Assembly: GCF_040954645.1 (NCBI RefSeq)
Contig: NC_092813.1
Coordinates: 17,896,136-17,960,135, forward strand
DNA from: Diabrotica undecimpunctata
Taxonomy: Eukaryota; Arthropoda; Insecta; Coleoptera; Chrysomelidae
Length of the DNA stretch: 64,000 bases
Direction: 5' to 3'
The notes beneath the pieces are model-generated. The model did no database searches. It was not told the DNA's origin and saw only the letters and a list, made by a program, of their open reading frames with translations. The translations under genes were made by a program, and so were the position numbers. Positions 9,760 through 21,663 of this stretch are shown here, in pieces; the stretch's first letter is position 1; each line of letters starts with the position of its first letter.

Positions 9760-12491
9760 ATGTCGTCTCGAGGACATAGAATTATTAATTTCGTAACAAA
9801 AGAAAACCAAAGTGATACAATACGCAAAAAAGAGACCGTTGAAAATTCAAATTATGGAGGCAATATTTTAGTTAAAACAACGCCTTTGATTGAAGAAACT
9901 GAAAGAAATGAAGGTATGTATTATTGTGTATTGATATTTTGTAGTAAAATTATTATTTTAATATAAACGTAATAATTTTTATATTTACCGACGAAAAATA
10001 TCGTAAGTTATATTTACTATACTTTACGTTGTTTGCACTATAAAAAAAAATATCGTAAGTTATATTTACTATATTTTACGTTGTTTGCACTATAAAAAAA
10101 ATATCGTAAGTGTTAAATAAGATATTTTACACCGGAAAATAATTAAAAATTATGTCGTATGTATATGATACGATATTTTACGTTGGCGTCTCATATTGTT
10201 TTTTTATCGTATCTACTATTTACCATAGATTACTTCGTTTGGTTATTTAAGTTACAATATTATACGTGCCAAAAAATCTTTAAATTTAACTTATTTCATT
10301 TTCTTTTTCCAGAATCACCTCTGCCATCGGATGTAGACATGAGTGCAATAGAACAAATTATGAATTTTTTGTCAGATACAGATGATGAAGATTACAATAA
10401 CGTTCCTCCTTCCCCGTTTTCTGGTAAATATTTATAAATAAAAAATAATAAACATATTATTTATAGGTACACAATAGTTTTTTAAGAATTAATTATTTTT
10501 AGAATCAACTCAGAACCGGTCAGAAGAAGATAACACACGAATTCCATCCCCAGAGTGCGCTGAAAGCCATTTAGACTACAATTGTGATAACTACTTTTGT
10601 CCTTGGTATGAAAATACCGACCTACTATCAATACCCCAAGCCAACACCCCGATGTCTTCATTGTCCGAGTCAACTCCGAAATGTTCTAGGAAACGCAAAA
10701 AGGTTTCTCGAAAGGATGTAGGTAACATTAGACATCGACATGTTGCATCTTGGATTGATAATACAAGAAAAAAACTAAAAAATACAGGTAAATCATATAA
10801 AAGTCGTGATGGTACAACCAGATTAGCGAAATCATTAAAACCCATGTGTCCAGAAAATTGTAGACAAAAATGTACTTCAAAAATTAGTACCGATGAAAGG
10901 ATTTCAATTTTCAATAAATTTTGGGATTTAGGTAACAGGGAAAAGCAATGGGGTTTTGTAGCTTATTTAGTGGTAAAACAAAAAAAAACGAAGGGTTTTT
11001 ACTGATACAGTCTCAAGACGCAATTTTACTTTCATTTATAGACTAAAAGTGAAGAGAGATAATACGAACGAATTTATATCTGTTTGTAAAAAGACGTTTT
11101 TAAATACATACTTTCTCTATAAGCGAACAGTTTGTCTACACTGCTTTGGAAAAAGTAGATGTTACTAGCGGTTTGATACAAATAGACCAGCGAGGACGCC
11201 ATCATAATCATCGTTAGGTGATAACCGAAGACGTTGTCAAAAGTGTTCGTGATCACATTAAGACCATTCAACCCGTAGAATCTCATTATACACGAAGTAG
11301 AAGTGATAATCTTTATTTGGATAGCGATTTGAATTTTCATCGCTTATTTGATTTATACAAGGAATGGTTTGACGAACAAGTATACTTTTCTATAGCTAAT
11401 ACTGAAAGGCAATATCGTGATATTGTTAACGAACATTTTGAATTGAGTTTTTACATTCTCAAAAAGAACCAATGTGATAAATGTCACATTTATAAAAATA
11501 AATCTAAACCAACATTGCTTGAAACAAAAATTTATGAATCACATGTGCTTAGTAAACATCTCGCACGTGAAAGAAAGTGCTGTGATAAAAACGACGCTAA
11601 AACCTCTAAGGGAACAATATTAACAGCTACATTCGATTTTCAGAAAATACTTAATGCTCCACACGGTAATTTGAGTATTCTTTATTATAAACGTAAACTA
11701 TCAATATTTAACTTCACTGTTTTCAATGTCGGGGATAAAGAAGGTACTTGCTTCATGTGGCATGAAGGGCAGGGCAAAAGGGGCGCTAATGAGGTTTCTA
11801 GCTGTTTATTGAAGTTTATTTCAAAACATAAGGACTTAGGCACAAATGAATTTAGATTTTGGTTGGATAATTGTGTGGGCCAAAACCGCAATCGCATAGT
11901 TTATGCCATGTATTTGTATGCCGCATCGACTTTAAAAGTTACTATTCGTCACTGCTTTTTAGAAGTTGGATACACTCAGAATGAGGGCACGCTTTGATAG
12001 AAAGATCCGCCAAAAACAAACTGATTTACACTCCACATGAGTGGTACTGTTTGGTACGTTGGGCCAAACAAGATGGTAAACCTTATTTAGTGGAAGAAAT
12101 GCAACACACTGATTTCTCTAATTTCAAATTGTTGTTGAATGGAAATTGGATGAAAAGCAACAGTGGAGATAAAGTACAATGGAACAACATAAAAGAAGTT
12201 TTTGTGAAACCTAAAGATCCCAATAAACTAAAGTATAAGTATGATATGGCTAGCAATGATTACTATGTTCTTTCGGTAACAAAAAGTACGAGGCGACAAT
12301 GTTCAACAAATTCTTCTACATCAGTTGAACCCTTGTACCAAAGTACCCTTCCTATTGCTAAGGCCAAAAAAGATGATTTGATGAATATGTGTAATTCTCA
12401 AATTATCCCTAGCAGCTATCGCGGATTTTTTGCAGATCTCCCATCCGTGAATGTAAGCGATAATGATTACAATTCTGAATTTGATGAATGA
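9760..12491 (+). pseudogene. Sola-like transposase gene, three exons, frameshifted
   Basis: Exon 1 is 9760-9913 (ATG; donor GTATGT). Exon 2 is 10313-10423 (acceptor after a pyrimidine tract). Exon 3 starts at 10503. Both introns are phase 1, so the joins keep the frame, which supports real splicing. Exon 3 has a basic stretch (KCSRKRKKVSRK), Cys motifs (CPENC, CDKCH) and the catalytic-looking block ATFDFQKIL, HEGQGKRG, then FWLDNCVGQNRNR and VGYTQNEG. It continues to 12491 with a C-terminal HEWYCLVRWAKQ region. Breaks: a frameshift near 11000 in a run of A, another near 11140, a stop at about 11214-11216, and a shift or deletion at about 11985-11994. The product would act on the element's ends in the nucleus; this copy is dead. 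Confidence 0.7.
9994..10135 (+). repeat. Tandem repeat (about 50 bp, nearly three units) in transposase intron 1
   Basis: Units contain AAAAATATCGTAAGTTATAT, then TTTACGTTGTTTGCAC; TCGTAAG falls at about 10001, 10053 and 10103. The TATCGTAA core equals the inner part of the terminal inverted repeats and also occurs near the right end (about 13103). Transposase-binding sites are a possible role (inference). Confidence 0.6.
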
Positions 12492-13292
12492 TTTTATTAA
12501 ATTTATTTTTAACTATTTTAATTTTAAAGGGCTATTACTTAATAAGTATTATTTTTTGTGCCATTCAAAGTAAGGCTGTTAATTGTATGTTATCCATAAA
12601 TATTAATAAGTGTTGATAATTTGGTACTAACAACTTTCAAAATTTATGAATAGTTACTGACTGCACAATTTTTCTTAAATGTTTAAAGTTATTAGAAAGT
12701 TATTATAGTTTATATTGTATTTTTATTTTTGTGTTACTAGAAGTTTGTGTGTTTTATTAAAATTTAAGTTATGTTGATGTATGGCAAATAACGGTTATTC
12801 TATCAATAAAATGTGGTAGTGTGATTCTATCAATAATAATTTCATGCTTTTTTATTGCCTACTTTCCTAAAAATACCCCAGAATATTTTTATTAAAATGA
12901 GGTTAATAAACTTACGACATTATTATTTAAAATTTTAACGAAGCAGAATATATCATCTACTACTTACAACAATTATTTACCATTTTTTACAAAGAAGAAT
13001 GTAGTATCTATAATATACGATAAATAGTTTCATGTAGTGCCCAACGTAATTCATAGTAAGTGTGACACACTATAATTTACTTTTTATGTTGGTCAACGTA
13101 AAATATCGTAAGTGACTTTTCTCGAAAACAAGAAATAATGGTAATAAAAATACTACATAGGATTATTACCCACCTATTTCGTAATTAATATGCAAATTTT
13201 CAAATATATTGATTGTCTCCTCACTGAAAAATCATCAATAAACAATTAGCGAACCTTTAAACAGCTATTCTGTAAAGTTGACCAAATACACT
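12492..13292 (+). other. Sola-like element 3' non-coding region
   Basis: This is AT-rich DNA between the transposase stop and the right inverted repeat. It holds no frame of note. A TIR-like ACGTAAAATATCGTAAG stretch lies at about 13096-13112 and a TAATTTAC-rich patch at 13060-13085. Confidence 0.5.
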
Positions 13293-13318
13293 TACGATAC
13301 TCTACGTAGGAGGTGTCG
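13293..13318 (-). repeat. Right terminal inverted repeat of the Sola-like element
   Basis: Read on the minus strand it begins CGACACCTCCTACGTA, then GAGTATCGTAA, mirroring 9369-9394 with one mismatch. Confidence 0.75.
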
Positions 13319-13704
13319 ATATATACATTCATTTTCTTTATAACCAATTCTTAATTTAATACGATACAAAGATTTTTTGTTTATGATAATGTTAACATAA
13401 AATAATATTTTGGAATCCCTTTGGGATGACGTAACTTTTAATGTTTTCTTTTTGTTCATTACTAAGAAATAATAAAGAATAGTTTTCTTGTAAACTTTCA
13501 ATAAATCTTAATTTTTTTTGCTCTTCCCCTTCGAGGATAAACCGGGGGTGGCGTCCAATAATAAATTATAATTTCATATTATCTAATTGTGCTTGAATTT
13601 ATGATACGATATAGTTTCTATATGTTTAAGAAAACCCCGCCCAATTCTCTTCGACAGTGAGCGATTCTGGCTTGTATATATCATTGTAACACGGCAGTGT
13701 TACA

Positions 13705-13725
13705 AACTGGCGCCCTGACGTGTGG
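13705..13725 (+). other. Primer-binding site of the LARD
   Basis: Three bases after the 5' LTR comes TGGCGCCCTGACGTGTGG. TGGCGCCC is the start expected from the 3' end of a lysine tRNA, while the rest is imperfect. The site fixes the orientation of the element. Confidence 0.65.
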
Positions 13726-16700
13726 CATGTTTTAGATTTGCGACATTTTTATCTTCGTAAAATTGCGTAGAAATATTCTCGTCGTATTTTAAATTTTGTG
13801 AAATACTTCAAACGTATTTAGAATGATATAGTTGTTTAGTTCCAGACTCGTCTATCTAAAATAAACATTCCATGTTGGAAATTTTGTTTACGTTCATGAA
13901 ATAATTGATTTGGTATCTAAACGCTGGCCTTTTCTTAGAAGCGTTTGTAAGTAATATAATATTTCGTCGTTCTTTTTTAGTGTTTAGATTGAGTGAAACC
14001 TTGAAATTATTTCGGCTAATATGTCTCAACAATTTGTATAGTCCTCAATTCTTTTTCTTTGCAGTTCAGTATTTGTTTATAGAACCATAATAATTATATT
14101 CCTCAATGTGTTTGTTTTAAATAAACGAAATGGCTCTTAGCGGTTGTTATTTGAAAAATCAATTAAGCGAATTCTATTTCTTAACATTGATTTATGGTTT
14201 AATTTGCAGCAAACAGCTGGGAATTATATCTATATACAGGCTGTCCCGACCTACCTAATTTTAAAATGTGTTATCTGGATTTTTGCAGACTACTTACGCG
14301 AAATATTTTTTTGCGAGGATATGAAGTTGAGCTCTTTAACTTAGGATGTTTTTAATATGTTTAGTCTGTCATCTGTTAAATTTTCTTTTTAATTTGTCTT
14401 TCGTTTATTTTAAAAATTTATTTTTTCATAGTTTAACTTTTTCGTACTTTGAATAGAAAATTTTATACTTTCTATATTTTACAGTCCATGGTTCTTTTGT
14501 TTTGCATGTATAAGGAAGTAATGATATGACTTCGTTTTTCTCTGCCTAAGGCGTCTTTGTTGAGAATATAGAGCGGAAATATTGTTATTCTCCTTCTGTT
14601 ATGTTAATTTTATGTCTTTGTGTGGTCAGATGTAGTAGAAGTATGTTTTTGGTACTGGAACTTATTGTTATTTGTGGTTTAACCTTTTTCTTTTCTCGAG
14701 ATGTCCTGTAGGACGTACAGGCACGTGACCTGTATTATTGTATCTTGAGTTATTTGTGTTGATGTCAGACTACTGGTATATTCAGCAGCTTTCTTTTTTT
14801 TTGTCGTTGACATTTTTGTGGTCTTCTAATAGTTTATTAGACCACATATATCTTTTTGCTTTGAGACTTTTGGCTAAGGTTCAAAAGCTTTCATTTATAA
14901 TCTTGTGTTCACGATATGGTACAAGTGAAGGTTGAAGTAGTTTGCTGTTGTCTATTGTGACTCTTTGTATAAACAGAGGTGAAACAACCCGCTGCCGCCT
15001 ATTGTGAATTTATCTTTTATCTTTATGTCGACGTTAAGACCACGTTTGTTTAACAATTGAAGTAGTTCTGGTACTATCGTAAATGACCCACTGAGAATTA
15101 AAAGTTTATATTATTTTGACTCTGTTAGAGTTCTGCTAAAGAATGGTAAACATTTTTTTGTGATTTGTATGACGACCATATTGGATTAAATTAGGTGTCA
15201 AAAATGTTTTACTGTTCAACTTTTTTTATTGTTGCGGTGTGTTACATCCAACATCACGATTTTTTATTATTGACGATGGACTGTAATATTTTTCTATTTC
15301 TTTGGAAGATTGTAATGATTCTTCCGTTGCTTTTAAGTCTTATCGTAAGTTTTTGTTTCGTGGAAGACTCTTACGATTTTTTTTTGTTTCTTTTGAAAAC
15401 AACAGTTTTAGACTGAACTATTTGTGTAGCGATTGTGGCTTGTATGCCATAAACCCATAGATTTTATTTTTATCTTATCTTATTCTACTTCGGTATTATT
15501 TTCTCTCTATTTTGTATTGATCGAGATCTTGAGTTTATGCTACCCCGACCAAGAACCTATATTGATTTTAAGGGTGTTTGCAAAATTTAATCTCATTTTG
15601 TTTTTAGAATGCCTTAGTAGAATGTGATATTTTTATGCTTATGGTAGTTTATATTACAATGAATTGTACATACCTTTAGTTGTCTTCAAGTGGATACAAA
15701 ATTCAGTTTATCTTATTTTACGGACTTATAAATCCAAGTAATTTTTTTTGGTATCTATACCAAAGATATCAAGATTCCTCTGTCTAGTTACCAATGATAG
15801 TTCATTATAGTATCTGTTCATTTGCCTAAGTTTTACTCTTAGTGTGCAGACCTTAGAATTTCGACTCTCTATTCGAAACCCCCCAAAATAATGTTTGAAA
15901 AGATTATTGCTGTCTAACATCCTATATTCTGAATAGCCAGACACTGAGGAAGGCTAGGGATGAAGTAAGCGAATTCCCGCTAGTTGACTCGTCGGAACGA
16001 TAAGCCATTCATAATTGTATTTCAGTAATAAATCTAGAATAACAGCCTCCCGTGTCAGGAAACTTTTTTAGTTCTCCAATACTTGTTTAGTTATGTAATC
16101 TAGAATTATTTAGACCCTACCCGAAGTTGACCTACCGATGTTGTCCCTATTATAGGCGGATGATACACGTTAGTTATCACAAATTCTAGTTGTCATACTA
16201 ATAACTAAACATCAGCTTTTTTTTTGTTTCTAAATATAGATGTGTCTTACAGAAATTCTAATGTCTACCTTTCCCAGTAAACTTATTAAGGCTTGTCTTT
16301 GTAGAACTTTAATGTACCCAATTTTGAACTATTAGTAACTCTTTCCTTTTCTTTGCGTATTTCTAAATGTGTCTATAATGACGCGCTGCGTTATTACCTT
16401 ATGTTATTCGTGGATTAAGTCATAGATGAAAGACTCTATGCTTCCGAACAAACGATGACACATTTGTATTTTGTATTTTATGGCATTAATGATACGATTG
16501 TATTATTATTCTTATGTTATTCGTGGATTAAGTCATAGATGAAAGACTCTACGCTTCCGAGCAAACGATAACATTATTTTTTTTGTGTTTTATTGTGTTA
16601 GGTCTCATAACGACTACGCAGTAAATTATCTGTTTTGTATCTTGGTGACAACACTAGTATGTTTTGCTTTATATTACTTATGAAATTTCAAATGGTAATA

Positions 16701-17087
16701 TCTTAATTATATTATTTCGATTAAATGCGAGCATTTGGTCTCAAATAATGATTTGTAGATATGTTTTGTTTTATTCCGCTTTGTTCATGATATTGGTTAT
16801 AGGTGAAATACCCTATGCATTTTGAGAGTGAGAATGCAATTTTTTTTTGTTTACATTTTTATAGTTGAGTCATAAATATTCTATGCGTTCTGTTTCGCTT
16901 TGTTCTGAAATCTTTGAGTTGTTCCCACGTGAGTTGTGAAATAAGGATTCTGTGAGTCCAGATTGTAGCTACATTTGTCCTTTCTGTTTGTCTTACCTCT
17001 CCGTATATCTATTTCCACTTTTGAAAAGGTTAGTATGGTGTGCCACCATGCCTAGTCCGATTCCACGCTGGTACCCAGTTGAAATCG
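13726..17087 (+). other. Non-coding interior of the LARD
   Basis: These 3.4 kb have no frame above about 75 codons and no gag, protease, RT or integrase motif in any frame. Composition is T-rich on the + strand with many short TTTTTT runs. It contains one internal duplication (16398-16576). Conserved secondary structure or packaging sequences may lie here but cannot be shown by eye. Confidence 0.65.
16398..16576 (+). repeat. Direct repeat inside the LARD interior
   Basis: A stretch of about 65 bp beginning CTTATGTTATTCGTGG (16398) recurs at 16512 with only three or four changes, giving a period of 114 bp. The second half of the unit has diverged. Confidence 0.7.
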
Positions 17088-17099
17088 TGGGGAGGGCTG
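17088..17099 (+). other. Polypurine tract of the LARD
   Basis: TGGGGAGGG just before the 3' LTR start at 17100 (TGTAAC), in the position expected for plus-strand priming. Confidence 0.65.
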
Positions 17100-17832
17100 T
17101 GTAACCGTTTCAAAAGATTTAAAAGAAAATCATTATAAATTTTAATAATTTTTTTTAAATAGGTAAAACTTCTAACCCCATCTATCTGTCAAGTACCTAC
17201 CTGTAGCCGACTCAAGGATTCTTCTGTAATTCCCAAATATATCCGGTAGATGAGCATATTTTTCAACTTGTCACTCACGCCCAATTTCCAGAATCAGGCG
17301 CCATGATAGCGCTTTGCTCTTTTCTGTTAAGACCGTCCAATCGTTAAGACGTGTTTCCAAAGTGGGTCTCAATTTCAGAGGTGAGCTAAGCAATCCTTTT
17401 CTTGTTCATATTTCAGACAGATATTTATTTTTTTAGACCCTTATTGGAGAGGCTATAATGCTGATATTATATTTCTAATACTCGTCGCAAGATAGTATTG
17501 CTATGGAGTTATTCCAGATCATGGCCCAGTAGCAGTATCTTTTTATGGAATCCCTAACCCCTCTTATCTAGGATGGTGGTGATTTGATATAGTACGTAGC
17601 TGAATCAGTGGTTTATTTGGTGACTGATTAAATAAGAAGAGAAACAGAGCAGATTAAGGTTGTACCAATTTTTAATATACCTACTTTCAAGACAACAGAA
17701 ATGATTATGAACTCAAAAAAATGAAAATATAGTGAAGTGTTCTAATTTAATTTAAAGGTTTATTTTCTTCATTGTTCCTAGTTGATAAATAACTATATTA
17801 TTTTCAATGTAAACAAATTTCGAAATTTGGGG

Positions 17833-17903
<71 letters not shown>

Positions 17904-18280
17904 TCATTTTCTTTATAACCAATTCTTAATTTAATACGATACAAAGATTTTTTGTTTATGATAATGTTAACATAAAATAATATTTTGGAATCCCTTTGGG
18001 ATGACGTAACTTTTAATGTTTTCTTTTTGTTCATTACTAAGAAATAATAAAGAATAGTTTTCTTGTAAACTTTTAATAAATCTTAATTTTTTTTTGCTCT
18101 TCCCCTTCGAGGATAAGCCAGGGGTGGCGTCCAATAATAAATTATAATTTTATATTATCTAATTGTGCTTGAATTTATGATACGATATAGTTTCTATATG
18201 TTTAAGAAAACCCTGCCCAATTCTCTTTGACAGTGAGCGATTCTGGCTTGTATATATCATTGTAGCACGGCAGTGTTACA
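17100..18280 (+). repeat. 3' LTR of the LARD
   Basis: It starts TGTAACCGTTTC and ends CAGTGTTACA. It matches both parts of the 5' LTR nearly perfectly and contains an expanded TA microsatellite where the Sola-like element entered the other LTR. It is followed by the target duplication GTAC at 18281-18284. Confidence 0.85.
17836..17900. repeat. (TA)n microsatellite in the 3' LTR
   Basis: About 65 bases of uninterrupted TA repeats. It corresponds to the insertion site of the Sola-like element in the 5' LTR. Confidence 0.95.
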
Positions 18281-20683
18281 GTACTATGTCGTCTGCATAC
18301 ATTGCAAGGACTCTATTGTTACCGGTTGTAATCTGCGGTAACCTATTATTGTCTGTAGTTGATTAGTTCTGACTCTAGTGTTTCTTATCAATTCGGTCAT
18401 TACTATTATGAATAGCAAAGGGCTGAGACTATCTCCTTGTTTAATACCTTTCTTTCAATTAAATGCTTCCGATCTTTCCTCTGTTATTTGTACCCTTCCT
18501 TTTACCTCTTTGTAAGTACTTTCTATAATTTTAATCAATGCATTAGGTACGTTTATTTTCCTCAAGCATTTCCCTATAATATGTCTTTCTATCGTGTCAA
18601 ATGCTGCACTTAAGTCTATGAATGCTAATACTAGTCCCCCCCCCCGTATCTATGCTTCTTTCTATTAGGTTTCTAATGATATATATGTTGTCATTTGTCT
18701 GTCTTCCCGGTCTAAATGCCGTTTGTTCTTCTCCCAATACCATTTCTAATTCTTGTCTCAGTCTCTTCTCTATTATTTTCGTATATATTTTAAAGCATAC
18801 CGATGACAGACATATTGCTCTATAGTTGTCGCAGTTCACATGTTCTCCTTTTTTGTATATTGGCACGATTATATTGTTTTGCCAGTCTTTAGGGATTGTA
18901 TGTTTTTCCCACGCCTCTTTATATATTTTCCATAGCCAGTTTATTCCTTCTTCTCCCATGTATTTTACCATTTCCGGTTCAATTTCATCATCTCCACCTG
19001 CCTTGCCTATTTTTATATTTGATAATCCTTCTATTACTTCTTCTCTACTCATTTGCTCTGGCTCTGTGTTTTCTTCGCCTTCATTGATTATATTGTCTTC
19101 CTTTATCACTTCGGTATCAAATTTTTTCTCATAATATTCTTTCCATACCCTAGCTATTTGTTCTGGGCTTATTTGTATTTGGTTTGAAGTATCTCTTACT
19201 GCGTTTATTTCCTTTCGTTTTCCCTGCCTTATGTATCGTACTATCGTCCAAAAGTTTCTATTATTTGGTATATATTCTTCCTGAATTTCTTCTCCAAATT
19301 CTTTCCATGTTTTTGCTTTTGCTTGTGTGACTGTCTTTTTTGCCAATCATCTCTGAATATAGTATTTTTTTTATCCTCTTCTAATCCTGTTTCGATGTAT
19401 TTTTTCCATGCTATTTTCTTCTTTTTTATTTCTGTCTTCACTTCTTTATTCCACCATCTTGTCCTTTTCAACTGTTTATTATATTTTTTGATTCCACACA
19501 CTTCAGTTGCTGTTGTCTTTAATACTTCACTGTATGTATTCCATTTTTCTTCTATTTGTCTCAGTCTTTTGTTAGTTTCCTCCGTGTAAAATTCTCGCAC
19601 ACTTTTTATCTTTAGTTTGTTTACATTTACTTTCTTGTACTCTTCTCTTTCCACTTCCTCCATTTTTTCATCCTCCAGTTTTGCAGTGACCATCCTGTGT
19701 TGTGTAGATAGTTCGGGTTCCTTTTCCGTAAAGATGTTTTTTATATTTTGTTCTAGGTTTCTCGTATAGACTATATAGTCGATTTCTCTCTTCAGCCACA
19801 AATGTATATTTGTCGTTAATGGTTTGTTCACTGAATGTGTTTCCTATTATCAGGTCATTGGTTTGGAAGAATTCCAGCATTTTAATTCCATTTCTATTTA
19901 ATGTTTCTTCCCCATATTGTCCAATGCATCCTAATCCCCTGTTAATATCCTTACCTACTCTTGAATTCCAATCGCCAAGATTATTATTTTTTCTCGTGTC
20001 TCTCTTAATTTGTCTAATGCGTCTTGGAGTTCGTTGTAGAATTCTATCATTATCTCTTCTTCATTGCCTTCTGTTGGTCCGTATATTTGTATTATTCCTA
20101 TCTTGTCTTTTAGTTCTATTTGGGCTGTGATTATTCTAGATGATACTGCTTCGTAGTTTGTTATTCTTGATTCTATTCTTTTATTCACTATTATACCGAC
20201 TCTTTCTTTTGCTCTGTGACCCTGTGGTACTCCAGAATAATATAGTCTATATTTCTCATTGATATTGATGTGTCCTTTCCCTATATTTTTTGTCTCGCTT
20301 ATTCCCATTATTTGTACCTTCATTTTTTCCATTTCTTCCGTAGCTTCTATTTCCTTACCGGTCAGAGATGTCACATTCCATGTCGCTATTCCTATATGAT
20401 TTGTCTTGTTAAGATGTATTTCCTTATTACTGTATTCTTCTTCTCCATTATTAGTGTTAACGTTGATTTCATGCTCCGTGGTTTTTGTATTAACATTATA
20501 TCCGTTATTTATTTTATTACCGTTTTGATTTTTAATGCTAATATTTAATTTTTCCCTACCTTCATTACTAATGCTATGCCCATTTTTGATATTCCCCCTA
20601 ACTATAATATTATCACTACTGTTAGTATGCTTAATACCCATATTCCTATCACAAGTCATATTTCCTAATGGCATACTTATCAT
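18281..20683 (-). pseudogene. RTE ORF2, endonuclease and N-terminal RT part
   Basis: On the minus strand from 20683 come NHIGIATWNVTSLTG, MGISETKNIGKGH and IIQIYGPTEG (endonuclease), then after a frameshift GDWNSRVG and YTFVAEERNR. Another shift near 19785 precedes the SxHRMV motif and the RWWNKEVKTEI linker. A further shift near 19340 leads into RT: GDDEIEPEMVKYMG, NNIIVPIYKKGEH, YRAICLSSVCFKIYTKI, EEQTAFRPGRQT. A run of nine C at about 18639-18647 breaks the frame. The rest reads AFDTIERHIIGK and GIKQGDSLSPLLF and ends in YADDIV exactly at the LTR target site. The protein would make and prime cDNA; this copy is inactive. Confidence 0.8.
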
Positions 20684-20759
20684 TTACATTTCTAATCCTA
20701 TTTCTATTACTACTTAAAACTAAACATTTATCATCATTGTCTGGTTTATTTTGTAATTC

Positions 20760-21663
20760 TTCTTTCTCTATTCGTTGCTTGGCCTCTCCTTTGTTCTTTT
20801 TATGTTGCTCTGGTAGTTTTTTGAACTCTCTATTTCCACTACTTTTTCTTCTTTATAGCACTATCTCCATTCCTTGCCATCTACTGTAATTTTATTGTAT
20901 CCTATTTTGACCATTTTTCCATTTTCCCTCATTTCTCTTGCTTCATCTCTTAAAGCTTTCATTTTCTCTCTCTCTCTCCTTTTGTGAGGTCCTCTGTAAT
21001 CAATATTTTTTTGGTCTTCACATTCTTAAGTTTGTATTTGTTTCTTAAGATTGTTGTTTTTTCTTCTTCGCTTTCTAGTTCAATTAAGCATGTTTTTGTG
21101 CCTATTTTTTGTGCTCTTTTAATATTAGTTTTGACTTCAAGATGATTTTCTAACATAGTAGTCATTCCTTCTTTCAATGTTTTTTGGTCTTCATTGTCTA
21201 TTATTGCTCCACTAATGATTATATTCTTCTTTCTTTTTTCTGTATCTAATCTTTCCAATGAGTGTTTTAGATCATTTAATTCTTCCGTTATCTTTTTGTT
21301 ATCGGTTTTGGTTAGTTCGTTTTCTCTTTTCAGTTCTTCTTTCTCTTTTGTCCATTCTTCCTTCACCCTTTCTATTTCCAGCTTTATGATTTTTATTTCT
21401 TCATGATTTAGTTTTATCTCTTCTTTAACTTCATTTATATATCTTCTGATCTCCTTATTTTCTTCCTTCATTTCTGTTTTCAGCTCTTTTATTTCCGTTT
21501 TAATCTCTTTATTTATTTCTTCTAGTAGTTTCTTTAGTTCTTTCATTTCGCGATTTTTTATGTTATCCTTTGGAGGTGTTCTTAACGTATCTTTGATTCT
21601 TTTGAAGGCTTCCTCCACGTCGGATGAGTTATCGTGTTCTGGTTTATTTCTTTTGCTGTTCAT
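20760..21663 (-). pseudogene. RTE ORF1, coiled-coil RNA-binding protein
   Basis: The minus-strand frame from 21663 gives MNSKRNKPEHDNSSD, then a long Lys/Glu-rich coiled coil (about residues 40-145) and an RRM-like part with KKNIIISGA and LRNKYKLKNVKTKKIL, similar in plan to L1 ORF1 proteins. The main frame closes at 20959, within an AG microsatellite. In a shifted frame the C-terminal domain continues (KMVKIGYNKITVDGKEW, then a stop). A second copy at 52851-53558 is almost identical, and its AG run differs by one unit. It is likely a nucleic-acid chaperone in the element RNP. Confidence 0.75.

Larger units (their letters stand above)
9369..13318 (+). mobile_element. Sola-like DNA transposon inserted in the 5' LTR
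   Basis: It has terminal inverted repeats of about 26 bp with one mismatch, starting CGACACCTCCTACGTA at both ends. It sits in a TA run of the LTR with ATAT on both sides, consistent with a 4-bp target duplication, though the TA run makes this ambiguous. It contains one spliced transposase pseudogene on the + strand. The DNCVGQNRN motif and 4-bp duplication suggest the Sola superfamily; this is a tentative call from memory of the family. Confidence 0.7.
8625..13704 (+). repeat. 5' LTR of the LARD, interrupted by a Sola-like transposon
   Basis: LTR sequence runs 8625-9368 and resumes at 13319-13704. It matches 17100-18280 almost base for base, apart from the 3.95-kb DNA transposon between the two parts. 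Without it the LTR is about 1.13 kb. The few visible differences from the 3' LTR include single substitutions and a shorter TA run. It ends GTTACA just before the primer-binding site. Confidence 0.8.
8625..18280 (+). mobile_element. LTR retrotransposon with non-coding interior (large LARD-like element)
   Basis: Two nearly identical long terminal repeats, each beginning TGTAAC and ending GTTACA, flank 3.4 kb. The duplication GTAC lies outside both (8621-8624 and 18281-18284), and a 4-bp duplication fits the Ty3/gypsy group. A primer-binding site follows the 5' LTR and a purine tract precedes the 3' LTR, giving + orientation. The interior has no gag or pol frame. This matches a LARD: a non-autonomous element that would depend on another element's proteins. 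The insertion point is in the YADD box of the RTE reverse transcriptase. Confidence 0.8.

Noticed and set aside
13905..15627. Several 60-73-codon frames in the LARD interior
   Set aside because: All are Phe/Leu/Ile-rich products of T-rich DNA, without gag or pol motifs.
17836..17900. TA run as a possible regulatory element or origin
   Set aside because: A plain microsatellite in an LTR; no further evidence.
18622..20889. Many + strand frames rich in Leu/Phe/Ser
   Set aside because: Antisense shadows of the RTE ORF2 region.
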